7,377 nucleotides of DNA. Origin: an uncultured Clostridia bacterium. GTDB lineage: Bacteria; Bacillota; Clostridia; Tissierellales; Peptoniphilaceae. Both the position numbers and the translations under genes were made by a program. Within the stretch, counting starts at the first letter, position 1, and the number at the start of each line of letters is the position of its first letter. Below, in pieces: positions 1 to 5,846 of this stretch. The notes beneath the pieces are model-generated. The model was not told where the DNA came from. It saw nothing but the letters and a program-made list of their open reading frames with translations, and did not search any database. Where the stretch lies: assembly GCA_947254025.1 (NCBI GenBank), contig CAMYBS010000037.1:1-7377 (forward strand), given 5' to 3'.

Positions 1-843
1 GAACCGCACTGGGCATCACCATGGTCCGAGGGTAGACCTGGCTGGCACATTGAGTGCTCGGCTATGAGTAGGGCGATACTAGGAGATACGCTTGATATAC
101 ATGCTGGCGGTAGCGACCTAGAGTTTCCTCATCATGAGAATGAAATTCAGCAAAGTGAGGCACTAACAGGTAAGCCATTCGCTAAATATTGGCTACACAA
201 CGGCATGGTCAATGTCGATGGCAAGAAGATGAGTAAGTCACTAGGCAATTTCATTTTGCTTAAGGATTTGCTTGATGACTATGACAAGGATACTGTTAGG
301 TTCTTCATACTATCGACTCACTACAGAAAGCCTATGAACTTTACAAAAGAAGGCATGGAAGGCGCAAAGAACTCGATTAAGAGGATACACAACGCTCTTA
401 AGAGGCTTGAAGCCATTAAGGATACAGGCAAAAAAGCCTCAGACGAGATTATCAAAGACGTTGATAATGAAGTAGCAGGCTTTATTGCAGCTATGAGCGA
501 TGACTTCAACACTGCGGACGCACTTACAAGGATTTTTAACATAGTTAAGATCATAAACAAGCTTGGAGACGACGACTACGAAAGCGCGAAGTACATCGAA
601 GCAAAGCTAAACGATTTATTAAGAGTTCTAGGTCTTGACGATAGCGAAGCCGTGATGAAAGAAGACGAGTCGGATGCATCACTTGGCGAAGATGAAGATA
701 AGATTAAAAAGATGATAGACGAAAGAAACGAAGCAAGAGCAAATAAAGATTATGCTAAGGCAGACAAGATCAGAGATGACTTACTAGCTATGGGCATAAA
801 GATTATAGATAGCAAAGACGGACAAAGATGGGAAAGGATCTAG
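1..843 (+). CDS. cysS: Cysteinyl-tRNA synthetase, 3' part (5' end outside window)
   Basis: Class I aminoacyl-tRNA synthetase that charges tRNA-Cys with cysteine in the cytosol. The frame is open from base 1, so the gene enters from the left; 280 residues remain, and the first roughly 185-190 of a typical 465-residue enzyme are missing, including the HIGH motif. Visible landmarks are WHIECSAMS (local residues 16-24), whose Cys is a known zinc ligand, then FPHHENE (42-48), which supplies the His and Glu zinc ligands, and KKMSKSLGN (75-83; KMSKS at bases 226-240), the ATP-binding loop. The C-terminal part is helical and ends in the family's usual [20 protein letters not shown] and GQRWERI segments. 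An ATG at base 64 opens a shorter frame but is an internal Met, because CysRS homology runs through it upstream. The 3' end overlaps mrnC by 16 bp, the standard Firmicutes arrangement. Confidence 0.97.
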   Translation, partial: EPHWASPWSEGRPGWHIECSAMSRAILGDTLDIHAGGSDLEFPHHENEIQQSEALTGKPFAKYWLHNGMVNVDGKKMSKSLGNFILLKDLLDDYDKDTVRFFILSTHYRKPMNFTKEGMEGAKNSIKRIHNALKRLEAIKDTGKKASDEIIKDVDNEVAGFIAAMSDDFNTADALTRIFNIVKIINKLGDDDYESAKYIEAKLNDLLRVLGLDDSEAVMKEDESDASLGEDEDKIKKMIDERNEARANKDYAKADKIRDDLLAMGIKIIDSKDGQRWERI

Positions 844-1244
844 ATATAACAGAGCTTTTCGGCATAGAGTACTCTGATGCCGAGATAAACGAGATGAGCC
901 CTATAAGGCTTGCCTACATTGGCGACGCTGTCTATGAGCTCTTCGTGCGCTACTACATTGCGAAAGAACCGCTAAAGGCGTACGAGCTGCAAAAGCTATC
1001 GACAAGGTATGTAAGTGCCTATGCGCAAAGAGATGCCTTTGAGAAAATCAAGGACGATCTCACAGAAGACGAGCTTTATGTATTTAAAAGAGCCAGAAAT
1101 CACAAGTCGCACAAGGCACCTAAGAACACAGACAACAGTGCATACAAGGTATCAACAGGCTTTGAAGCTCTCATTGCATATCTGTTTTTGAAGAAAGACT
1201 ACACTAGACTACTAGATTTAGTTAAGAAATGTTTGGAGGATTAA
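828..1244 (+). CDS. mrnC: Mini-ribonuclease III
   Basis: Dimeric RNase III-like endonuclease that lacks the double-stranded-RNA-binding domain; in Bacillus it trims the ends of 23S rRNA precursor. At 138 residues it has family length and consists of the catalytic domain only. The first signature, LAYIGDAVYELFVRYY (residues 28-43), carries the catalytic Asp33; the second, STGFEALIAYLF (109-120), carries Glu113. Between them is the basic stretch RARNHKSHKAPKNT typical of the family. The start is fixed: in this frame a TAG at 810-812 is the nearest upstream stop, the ATG at 828 is the only start codon after it, and the next Met is residue 23. No good Shine-Dalgarno precedes it, so translation is probably coupled to cysS, which it overlaps by 16 bp. 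rlmB begins 1 bp after its stop. Confidence 0.95.
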   Translation: MGKDLDITELFGIEYSDAEINEMSPIRLAYIGDAVYELFVRYYIAKEPLKAYELQKLSTRYVSAYAQRDAFEKIKDDLTEDELYVFKRARNHKSHKAPKNTDNSAYKVSTGFEALIAYLFLKKDYTRLLDLVKKCLED

Positions 1245-1245
1245 A

Positions 1246-1992
1246 TTGGAAGAACAATATATATACGGAAGAAATCCCGTTATGGAACTTTTGAAAAATG
1301 ATAGAGCCATCGACAAATTATATGTGCAAAAGGGCGAGCTAAAAGGCTCTATAGGTAGAATACTAAGCCTTGCGAATGAACATGGCATCATAGTTCAAAG
1401 AGTCGAGAGAGAAAAGCTTGACTCACTATCAAAAGGCGAGGTGCATCAAGGAGTCGTTGCATTCACAGCAGGCTTCGAATATAAAACATTGGAAGATGGC
1501 TTTAAGCTTGCAGAAGAAAAAGGCGAGGATCCATTCTTCGTTATCTTAGATGGCATAGAAGACACACACAACCTTGGAGCCATAATCAGAACAGCTGAGT
1601 GCGCAGGAGTGCACGCAGTCATCATACCAAAGAGAAGGTCAGCCATGGTGAACGAAACAGTTTACAAGGCATCAGCAGGCGCAGTTGATAACATGCTAGT
1701 CGTAAACGTGACAAACCTTAATCAAACCATAAACGAGCTTAAAGAGAGAAACGTTTGGATCTACGGCTTAGACATGGACGGAGAAAAGTACACAAAGGCG
1801 AACTTATTAGGCCCGGTTGCACTAGTAGTTGGCTCAGAAGGCAAGGGACTTTCAGACTTAGTAAGAAAGAACTGCGACGCTATCATCAGTCTACCTATGT
1901 TTGGCAAGACAAACTCACTAAACGCATCAAACGCAGCAGCCATTGCCATGTATGAAATCTTAAGACAAAAGGATGAAAAAGAAAAAGCTTAG
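1246..1992 (+). CDS. rlmB: 23S rRNA (guanosine-2'-O-)-methyltransferase, SpoU/TrmH family
   Basis: SPOUT-class, S-adenosylmethionine-dependent RNA 2'-O-methyltransferase; RlmB modifies a guanosine in the peptidyl-transferase region of 23S rRNA (G2251 in E. coli). An N-terminal substrate-binding domain (about residues 1-75) begins with YIYGRNPVMELL and includes KGEVHQGVVA. The catalytic knot domain (about 95-240) shows motif 1, DGIEDTHNLGAIIRTAECAG (102-121, with Asn109 and Arg115); motif 2, VVGSEGKGLS (194-203); and motif 3, LPMFGKTNSLNASNAAAIAM (216-235). The start is a TTG at 1246 with GGAGGA at 1235-1240, 5 nt upstream. Length 248 is normal. The 3' end overlaps the next gene by 20 bp. Other SpoU enzymes such as TrmH-like or L30e-type relatives are possible, but neighbours mrnC and yacP match the B. 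subtilis rlmB (yacO) locus. Confidence 0.93.
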   Translation: MEEQYIYGRNPVMELLKNDRAIDKLYVQKGELKGSIGRILSLANEHGIIVQRVEREKLDSLSKGEVHQGVVAFTAGFEYKTLEDGFKLAEEKGEDPFFVILDGIEDTHNLGAIIRTAECAGVHAVIIPKRRSAMVNETVYKASAGAVDNMLVVNVTNLNQTINELKERNVWIYGLDMDGEKYTKANLLGPVALVVGSEGKGLSDLVRKNCDAIISLPMFGKTNSLNASNAAAIAMYEILRQKDEKEKA

Positions 1993-2491
1993 GCATATAC
2001 TCTTTGTTGATGGCTACAACGTCATCAACTCTTGGGAGCATTTGAGAGATAGAAAGGAAGAGTCGCTAGAGGCAGCCCGCGATGAATTGGAGAACATCCT
2101 AGAAGAGTACATGCGCTACAACAAAGAACGCATCATACTAGTCTACGACGGTCACCTCATTAAAGGCAATCAAGGTGAGAGGAAAGTCATAAAGGGCCTT
2201 GAAATCGTTTTCACGAAAGAAAACATGACAGCCGACTCATATATAGAGCGCGAAGTTGCGAATATGCCGTATGGCTATAGGATCAGAGTCGCAACCAGTG
2301 ACCTCGCAGAGCAGAGCCTCATCTTTCAAAGAGGCGCCTCAAGACTTAGCTCAAGAGAGCTCGCAATAGAGATAGAGAACTCAAAGCGAACACAAAAGAG
2401 AATTTCGAAGAAGATTAACATGATAAACAATATGAAGATATCTGGCATCGATGAGACGGAACTAGAAAAGCTAAAGGATTTAAATTTATAA
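1973..2491 (+). CDS. rae1: NYN-domain ribosome-associated endoribonuclease (YacP/Rae1 family)
   Basis: Member of the YacP/Rae1 family, PIN-like NYN-domain nucleases; in B. subtilis Rae1 enters the ribosomal A site and cleaves certain translated mRNAs. The 172-residue length matches. The metal-binding acidic positions are visible: ILFVDGYNVINSW (residues 9-21, Asp13), VYDGH (57-61, Asp59), TADSYIE (86-92, Asp88) and VATSDLAEQ (106-114, Asp110). GASRLSSREL (121-130) is the conserved C-terminal segment, and the tail is basic. The start is fixed: TAA at 1961-1963 is the upstream in-frame stop and ATG 1973 the only start codon before the essential Asp13 segment. The only purine run (AAAAGG) abuts the ATG, so translation probably depends on ribosomes finishing rlmB, 20 bp downstream. 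The function is transferred by family and position, not proven here. Confidence 0.9.
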   Translation: MKKKKLRHILFVDGYNVINSWEHLRDRKEESLEAARDELENILEEYMRYNKERIILVYDGHLIKGNQGERKVIKGLEIVFTKENMTADSYIEREVANMPYGYRIRVATSDLAEQSLIFQRGASRLSSRELAIEIENSKRTQKRISKKINMINNMKISGIDETELEKLKDLNL

Positions 2492-2500
2492 ATATACTTT

Positions 2501-2506
2501 GGAGGT
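2501..2506 (+). promoter_or_regulatory. Ribosome binding site that sets the start of the SLH-transglutaminase gene
   Basis: GGAGGT stands 4 nt before ATG 2511. An in-frame TTG at 2499 would give four more residues but overlaps this Shine-Dalgarno sequence, so ATG 2511 is preferred; it also begins a clean Met-Lys-Lys-Lys signal peptide. Confidence 0.85.
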
Positions 2507-2510
2507 AATT

Positions 2511-4190
2511 ATGAAGAAAAAATTTATACTCGCATTGCTAGCATTTGTACTTCTTTGCACATTCACTAATAAGACAGACGCACAAACATTTACCGATATA
2601 GCAAAGCATTGGGCAAAACCATATATAGAGTACACATCGAATCTTGGATACTTCACAGGATACCAAGACGGTACATTTAAGCCGAACAAAAAGATTACAA
2701 GAGCAGAGTTCGTTACAATACTTGCAAAGCTAAAAGGCTTTGACAATCAAGACTACATTCTTCAGTCACAAGATGTTGCTCCAAACGATTGGTTCTCAGC
2801 ATATTTAAATGATTTGGTAGCCTTAGGGCTTATAAAAAATGGAATTTACTTTGATGGCAGTGCTTTGATTACAAGAGACGAAGCCTTTGGACTACTTGGG
2901 CAATTATTTCCAAATAAAACGCCGCAAGCAAATTTAACATTTAACGATAGTAAGCTAGTTAAACGTGTGAGAGACTTTTGCATTTTAAAAGACATGGGCG
3001 TTGTTAGAGGAGATAACAAAAATAAAGTTAATCCAGCAAGTCCACTTTCGAGAGCTGAAGTCGCAAGTCTTATATATAATATGCAAACAAAAAACATCTT
3101 CATAGATAGGGACGAATTAAATCATGCTAAAGAAAACAATCTTTTTAATTTCGATTTTAACGTAGTAGGATTAAGAGAAAACTACAATGTTGGAGCAGCG
3201 AACGACCTTAACAATATGATAGATGAATTTAAACAAAATCTCTTTAATTTTATGGATAACGATACAAATACTACACAAGAAAATAATGTGCAAAACCAAA
3301 GTGAGATATCCCAAAAAAGTGAACTTGAAAAAGCTCGTGAATCAAAAGATTTTGTAAACTCATATGAAGAAGCTCTAGAAAAGTTTTTATTAGCTCTTAG
3401 AAATCGCGAAGAAGAATTCACTTTTTCATATGACCCGAGCACATATAGTGGTAAATATTCTATCGACTATCAATTAAAAATGGATGCAAGAACAAGACCT
3501 GAATACTTTGGCGCTATAGAAGATGGAGGTCTTATAGCTAATTATACTAAAAAATTAAACTATAAATATTCAATATCCAAAGAAGAGCTTGAAACTTATT
3601 TAAGACAGATTGATGACATAGTCAGAGCTGTCGAAGGTAAAAGCGATTATGATAAAGCAAAATATATACACGACTGGATAGTTAATAACACAAGATATGC
3701 TTATGACCAGTATAAGAGTGGTGAGTACACACTTTCAGATGGAACAAAAGTATATACACCTCTATCTATATTTAAGTACGGCACAGCAATTTGCCAAGGA
3801 TATGCGGAAACTTTTGAGCTACTTGCTAAAGAAGTTGGATTAAAATCGCAATTAATAAGTGGCGAGGCGAATAACTCTTCAGGCTGGGGCGGACACGCTT
3901 GGAACTTAGTTGAGATTGATGGAAGGCTTTATCATATAGATACTACGTGGGACGACCCTGTTTCAAGCAGTGGAAGAGATATGCTTAGGTATAAGTATTT
4001 TCTTATAGACGACAGAGAGATGTCAAAAGATCATAGGTGGGACGAAAGTAAGTATCCAAGTGCAAACAGCGGCTGTTTAAACGATGGCATTGATAAAAAT
4101 GGCTTTGGTGATCGCTACAAGTCAAACGACAGATATGACTATAGATACGATGACTATAGATATGACGACGGCTATGACAACAGATATTAA
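2511..4190 (+). CDS. Secreted SLH-domain protein with transglutaminase-like cysteine domain
   Basis: A 559-residue predicted surface protein. Residues 1-24 look like a Sec signal peptide (MKKK, hydrophobic core FILALLAFVLLCTF, cleavage probably after TDA). Three SLH domains follow at about 26-76 (FTDIAKHWAKPYIEY to ITRAEF), 87-133 (ITRDEAF) and 143-191 (LSRAEV); such triplets bind secondary cell-wall polysaccharide. A polar linker (about 195-375) leads to a transglutaminase-like domain (about 378-482): DKAKYIHDWIVNNTRYAYD, then GTAICQGYAETFELLAKEVG with Cys428, GGHAWNLVEI with His462, and HIDTTWDDP with Asp477, so the Cys-His-Asp triad appears intact. Bacterial proteins of this kind may be proteases, cross-linkers or peptidoglycan-associated enzymes; the substrate is unknown. 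The tail (541-559) is a Tyr/Asp/Arg repeat. The gene starts 19 bp after rae1 and could be cotranscribed with it. Much of the linker and catalytic part is more AT-rich than the flanking housekeeping genes. It lies in the usual sigH position. Confidence 0.9.
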   Translation: MKKKFILALLAFVLLCTFTNKTDAQTFTDIAKHWAKPYIEYTSNLGYFTGYQDGTFKPNKKITRAEFVTILAKLKGFDNQDYILQSQDVAPNDWFSAYLNDLVALGLIKNGIYFDGSALITRDEAFGLLGQLFPNKTPQANLTFNDSKLVKRVRDFCILKDMGVVRGDNKNKVNPASPLSRAEVASLIYNMQTKNIFIDRDELNHAKENNLFNFDFNVVGLRENYNVGAANDLNNMIDEFKQNLFNFMDNDTNTTQENNVQNQSEISQKSELEKARESKDFVNSYEEALEKFLLALRNREEEFTFSYDPSTYSGKYSIDYQLKMDARTRPEYFGAIEDGGLIANYTKKLNYKYSISKEELETYLRQIDDIVRAVEGKSDYDKAKYIHDWIVNNTRYAYDQYKSGEYTLSDGTKVYTPLSIFKYGTAICQGYAETFELLAKEVGLKSQLISGEANNSSGWGGHAWNLVEIDGRLYHIDTTWDDPVSSSGRDMLRYKYFLIDDREMSKDHRWDESKYPSANSGCLNDGIDKNGFGDRYKSNDRYDYRYDDYRYDDGYDNRY

Positions 4191-4227
4191 TACAGATATG
4201 ACGACTAATATAAAGAGTGACGACTAA
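4131..4227 (+). repeat. Degenerate in-frame YRYDD codon repeat running across the stop codon
   Basis: Codon-level repeats built on aga-tay-gay encode the Tyr/Asp/Arg tail of the surface protein. The 12-mer AGATATGACGAC occurs at 4158-4169 and again at 4194-4205, exactly 12 codons later and in the same frame, but the second copy lies after the TAA at 4188-4190. Read through, the post-stop codons give Y-R-Y-D-D and then another TAA at 4206-4208. TGACGACTAA is further repeated at 4199-4208 and 4218-4227. The repeat has therefore been expanded and later cut short by stop codons. Confidence 0.8.
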
Positions 4228-4264
4228 GATAATAAATTTTATATCAAAATAATTTAAAAAACGC

Positions 4265-4293
4265 TTGACAAATTGACGAAACTACGATAATAT
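4265..4293 (+). promoter_or_regulatory. Probable SigA-type promoter for rpmG-secE-nusG
   Basis: TTGACA at 4265-4270 is a perfect -35 hexamer. The -10 lies in the AT run at 4286-4298: TAATAT at 4288-4293 gives 17 bp spacing, while GATAAT at 4286-4291 is closer to consensus but with 15 bp. A second -35-like TTGACG at 4273-4278 has no good partner. Transcription would start near 4299-4302. The 159 bp between the surface-protein gene and rpmG hold no GC-rich hairpin with a T-run, so upstream transcripts may read in. Confidence 0.7.
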
Positions 4294-4303
4294 ATATAGG
4301 TAG

Positions 4304-4333
4304 TTGTATAATACTTTTTAGAGTATTATATGA
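4304..4333 (+). promoter_or_regulatory. AT-rich hairpin/dyad in the rpmG 5' untranslated region
   Basis: TATAATAC (4307-4314) and GTATTATA (4323-4330) are perfect inverted repeats; with A-U and G-U pairs on both sides the stem reaches about 13 bp around a TTTA loop. It would sit almost at the 5' end of a transcript from the 4265 promoter and ends 2 nt before the AGGAGGTG ribosome binding site (4336-4343). It could be a 5'-stabilising hairpin, a translation control element or a protein-binding dyad; the sequence does not decide. It is not a terminator, since no T-run follows. Confidence 0.55.
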
Positions 4334-4349
4334 GTAGGAGGTGTATATA

Positions 4350-4499
4350 ATGAGAGAAAAGGTCGTATTAGCTTGTACAGAATGCAATCAAAGAAATTAC
4401 ACAACAAAGAAGAATAAAAAGAACACAACAGAAAGAATTGAACTTCAAAAGTATTGCAAGTTCTGCAAGAAACACACAGCACATAAGGAAACAAAATAA
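4350..4499 (+). CDS. rpmG: 50S ribosomal protein L33, zinc-binding form
   Basis: A 49-residue protein, at the family's usual length. It starts [19 protein letters not shown] and has two CxxC pairs, Cys9/Cys12 and Cys36/Cys39, the zinc-binding (C+) version of L33; zinc-free paralogues lack these cysteines. The middle is rich in Lys, Asn and Thr, as usual. ATG 4350 follows AGGAGGTG with 6 nt spacing. It is the first gene after the probable promoter, and secE starts 18 bp after its stop, the common rpmG-secE-nusG order. A C+ L33 may respond to zinc supply through paralogue replacement in some bacteria, but no Zur-type operator can be identified with confidence here. Confidence 0.96.
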   Translation: MREKVVLACTECNQRNYTTKKNKKNTTERIELQKYCKFCKKHTAHKETK

Positions 4500-4517
4500 T
4501 TTTTAGGAGTTGATAGC

Positions 4518-4709
4518 ATGGAAAAGAAAGGTAAAACAGGTACATTCTTAAAAGGCGTTAAAGCTGAAATGAGAAAAGTTATTTGGCCTAGTAAAAAGGA
4601 TTTAACTAATTACACATTAGTTGTAATTGGAATTAGCGTTGCAGTAGCAGCATTAGTTTACCTTATTGACCTGGGAATTGGCGCATTATTTAAACTAATT
4701 ATTAAATAA
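4518..4709 (+). CDS. secE: Preprotein translocase subunit SecE
   Basis: Small essential membrane subunit that clamps SecY in the SecYEG protein-export channel. Its 63 residues are the short Gram-positive form with one membrane segment. A basic amphipathic N-terminal part holds the conserved EMRKVIWPSKKDLTNYT (residues 17-33), followed by a hydrophobic segment at about 33-58 (LVVIGISVAVAALVYLIDLG). The AGGAG at 4505-4509 stands 8 nt before ATG 4518. It sits between rpmG and nusG, and nusG begins 2 bp after its stop. Confidence 0.96.
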   Translation: MEKKGKTGTFLKGVKAEMRKVIWPSKKDLTNYTLVVIGISVAVAALVYLIDLGIGALFKLIIK

Positions 4710-4711
4710 CA

Positions 4712-5308
4712 ATGAGTGATTTAGATTTAAACGAAAACAAAGCTACATCTATCGATTTATCAGATAGAGAAGCAGATGCCCAATGGTATGTAATCCATAC
4801 GTATTCAGGATATGAAAACAAGGTAAAAGCTACAATTGAAAAGATGATAGTTAATCGTGGCACAGCTGACGGAGTGTTTAAAGTTGAAGTGCCTACAGAA
4901 GAATACGTAGAAAAAAAGGATGGCGTCAAAAAAATCAAATCCAGAAAGATATTCCCAAGCTACGTGCTAGTCAAGATGATTATCAACGATAAATCATGGT
5001 ATCTAGTAAGAAATACCAGAGGAGTAACAGGTTTTGTTGGACCACAATCAAAACCAATACCATTAACAGAGAAAGAACTTTATAACCTAGGCGTTCACAC
5101 AAAGTCGATTATCGACGATACAAAGAAAGACATAAACTACAAACACGGAGACCACCTAGCCGTTACAGACGGACCGTTCAAGGGTTTCGAAGCAGTTGTA
5201 GATTCAGTCAACGAAGACGCAGGAACAATAAAGTGTTCTGTTAATATGTTCGGTAGGGACACACTAGTAGAGTTTGAATACTACCAAGTAAGCCCTATCA
5301 CTAAATAG
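4712..5308 (+). CDS. nusG: Transcription termination/antitermination factor NusG
   Basis: RNA polymerase-binding elongation factor that affects pausing and termination and can link RNA polymerase to the ribosome. The NGN domain (about residues 24-130) begins QWYVIHTYSGYENKVKATIE, has RKIFPSYVLVKM (78-89) and RNTRGVTGFVGP (100-111). The KOW domain (about 144-198) contains KHGDHLAVTDGPFKGFEAVV and ends DTLVEFEYYQV. At 198 residues it is about 20 longer than a typical NusG because of an acidic N-terminal extension before the NGN domain. ATG 4712 is the only start codon before Trp25, so the extension is real unless a non-standard start is used. Only 2 bp separate it from secE and no Shine-Dalgarno is visible, so translation is probably coupled to secE. 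Confidence 0.96.
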   Translation: MSDLDLNENKATSIDLSDREADAQWYVIHTYSGYENKVKATIEKMIVNRGTADGVFKVEVPTEEYVEKKDGVKKIKSRKIFPSYVLVKMIINDKSWYLVRNTRGVTGFVGPQSKPIPLTEKELYNLGVHTKSIIDDTKKDINYKHGDHLAVTDGPFKGFEAVVDSVNEDAGTIKCSVNMFGRDTLVEFEYYQVSPITK

Positions 5309-5309
5309 C

Positions 5310-5348
5310 TATTATCATTTAAGATAATATATATAAGTGCATTAGCAC
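5310..5348 (+). other. Two small hairpins in the nusG-rplK spacer
   Basis: The 61 bp spacer contains TATTATC/GATAATA (5310-5316 with 5323-5329, loop ATTTAA) and then GTGC/GCAC (5337-5340 with 5345-5348, loop ATTA). The second ends shortly before the GAGGAGGTG ribosome binding site of rplK (5355-5363). No clear promoter or T-run is present. They may be leader structure or an RNA-processing site, or only chance pairing. Confidence 0.35.
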
Positions 5349-5369
5349 AATAATCGAGGAGGTGCGAAT

Positions 5370-5795
5370 ATGGCAAAAAAAGTTAGTGCAATTGTCAAAC
5401 TTCAAATACCGGCTGGAAAAGCTACACCTGCACCACCGGTAGGAACTGCACTTGGACCACACGGCGTAAATATTATGCAATTTACAAAGGAGTTCAATGC
5501 TAAGACTCAAGATAAAGTAGGTCTAATTATACCAGTTGTTTTAACAGTATATCAAGACAGATCATTTACTTTTATCACAAAGACACCACCAGCTCCAGTA
5601 TTGATCAAGAAAGCTCTTAACATTCAAAGCGGTTCAGGCGAACCAAACAAGAAGAAAGTAGCAAAACTTACAAAAGATCAAGTTAAGGAGATCGCAGAAT
5701 TGAAGATGCCAGACTTAAATGCAGCAAGTGTAGAAGCAGCTATGAGCATGGTTGCTGGAACTGCAAGAAGTATGGGCGTTGAAGTAGAAGAGTAA
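5370..5795 (+). CDS. rplK: 50S ribosomal protein L11
   Basis: L11 binds the GTPase-associated centre of 23S rRNA together with the L10-L7/L12 stalk and is needed for factor function and RelA-type stringent signalling. The 141-residue length is exactly typical. The N-terminal domain shows [20 protein letters not shown] (residues 9-28), the proline-rich factor-facing loop, then [16 protein letters not shown] (29-44). The C-terminal RNA-binding domain includes [13 protein letters not shown] (70-82), [20 protein letters not shown] (88-107) and the end signature [13 protein letters not shown]. The ATG at 5370 follows GAGGAGGTG. It is followed 51 bp later by rplA with a probable L1-binding element between them. 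Confidence 0.98.
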   Translation: MAKKVSAIVKLQIPAGKATPAPPVGTALGPHGVNIMQFTKEFNAKTQDKVGLIIPVVLTVYQDRSFTFITKTPPAPVLIKKALNIQSGSGEPNKKKVAKLTKDQVKEIAELKMPDLNAASVEAAMSMVAGTARSMGVEVEE

Positions 5796-5806
5796 TTCTA
5801 CTTACA

Positions 5807-5832
5807 GGTGGGAGAAAAATCGTTAATACCAC
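5807..5832 (+). promoter_or_regulatory. Probable L1-binding autoregulatory element before rplA
   Basis: GGTGGGAG (5807-5814) and TTAATACCAC (5823-5832) resemble the two strands of the L1-binding site in 23S rRNA, which as I recall it in E. coli contains GGUGGGAG and, opposite, GAAAUACCACC. GTGG (5808-5811) pairs with CCAC (5829-5832); G5812-C5821 and A5813-T5820 can form a short inner helix, leaving an asymmetric GTTAATA bulge. The stem ends 2 nt before the AAGGAGGT signal of rplA (from 5834), so bound L1 would be expected to block translation start. L1 repression through an rRNA-like mRNA site is established in E. coli and archaea; its use here is inferred. Confidence 0.7.
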
Positions 5833-5846
5833 AAGGAGGTTAGAAA

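Noticed and set aside
1755..1955. Plus-strand 66-codon frame inside rlmB
   Set aside because: It lies wholly within rlmB, whose SpoU motifs 2 and 3 are in the other frame; the translation shows no family features.
2499..2510. TTG at 2499 as the start of the surface-protein gene
   Set aside because: It would overlap the GGAGGT ribosome binding site and spoil the N-terminus of a standard signal peptide; ATG 2511 is well placed.
4228..4258. AT-only inverted repeat (GATAATAAATTTTATATC) as a terminator for the surface-protein gene
   Set aside because: It has almost no G-C pairs and no T-run on the plus strand after it, so a stable intrinsic terminator is not supported.
4318..4545. Minus-strand open frame of 75 codons across rpmG
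   Set aside because: It is antisense to a clear L33 gene and the start of secE, has no recognisable domain, and its Cys/Phe/Leu-rich content is what the complement of AT-rich coding DNA gives.
5309..5369. A separate promoter for rplK in the nusG-rplK spacer
   Set aside because: GATAAT-like and TATATA stretches exist but no -35 hexamer is found at a proper distance upstream; read-through from the rpmG promoter explains expression.
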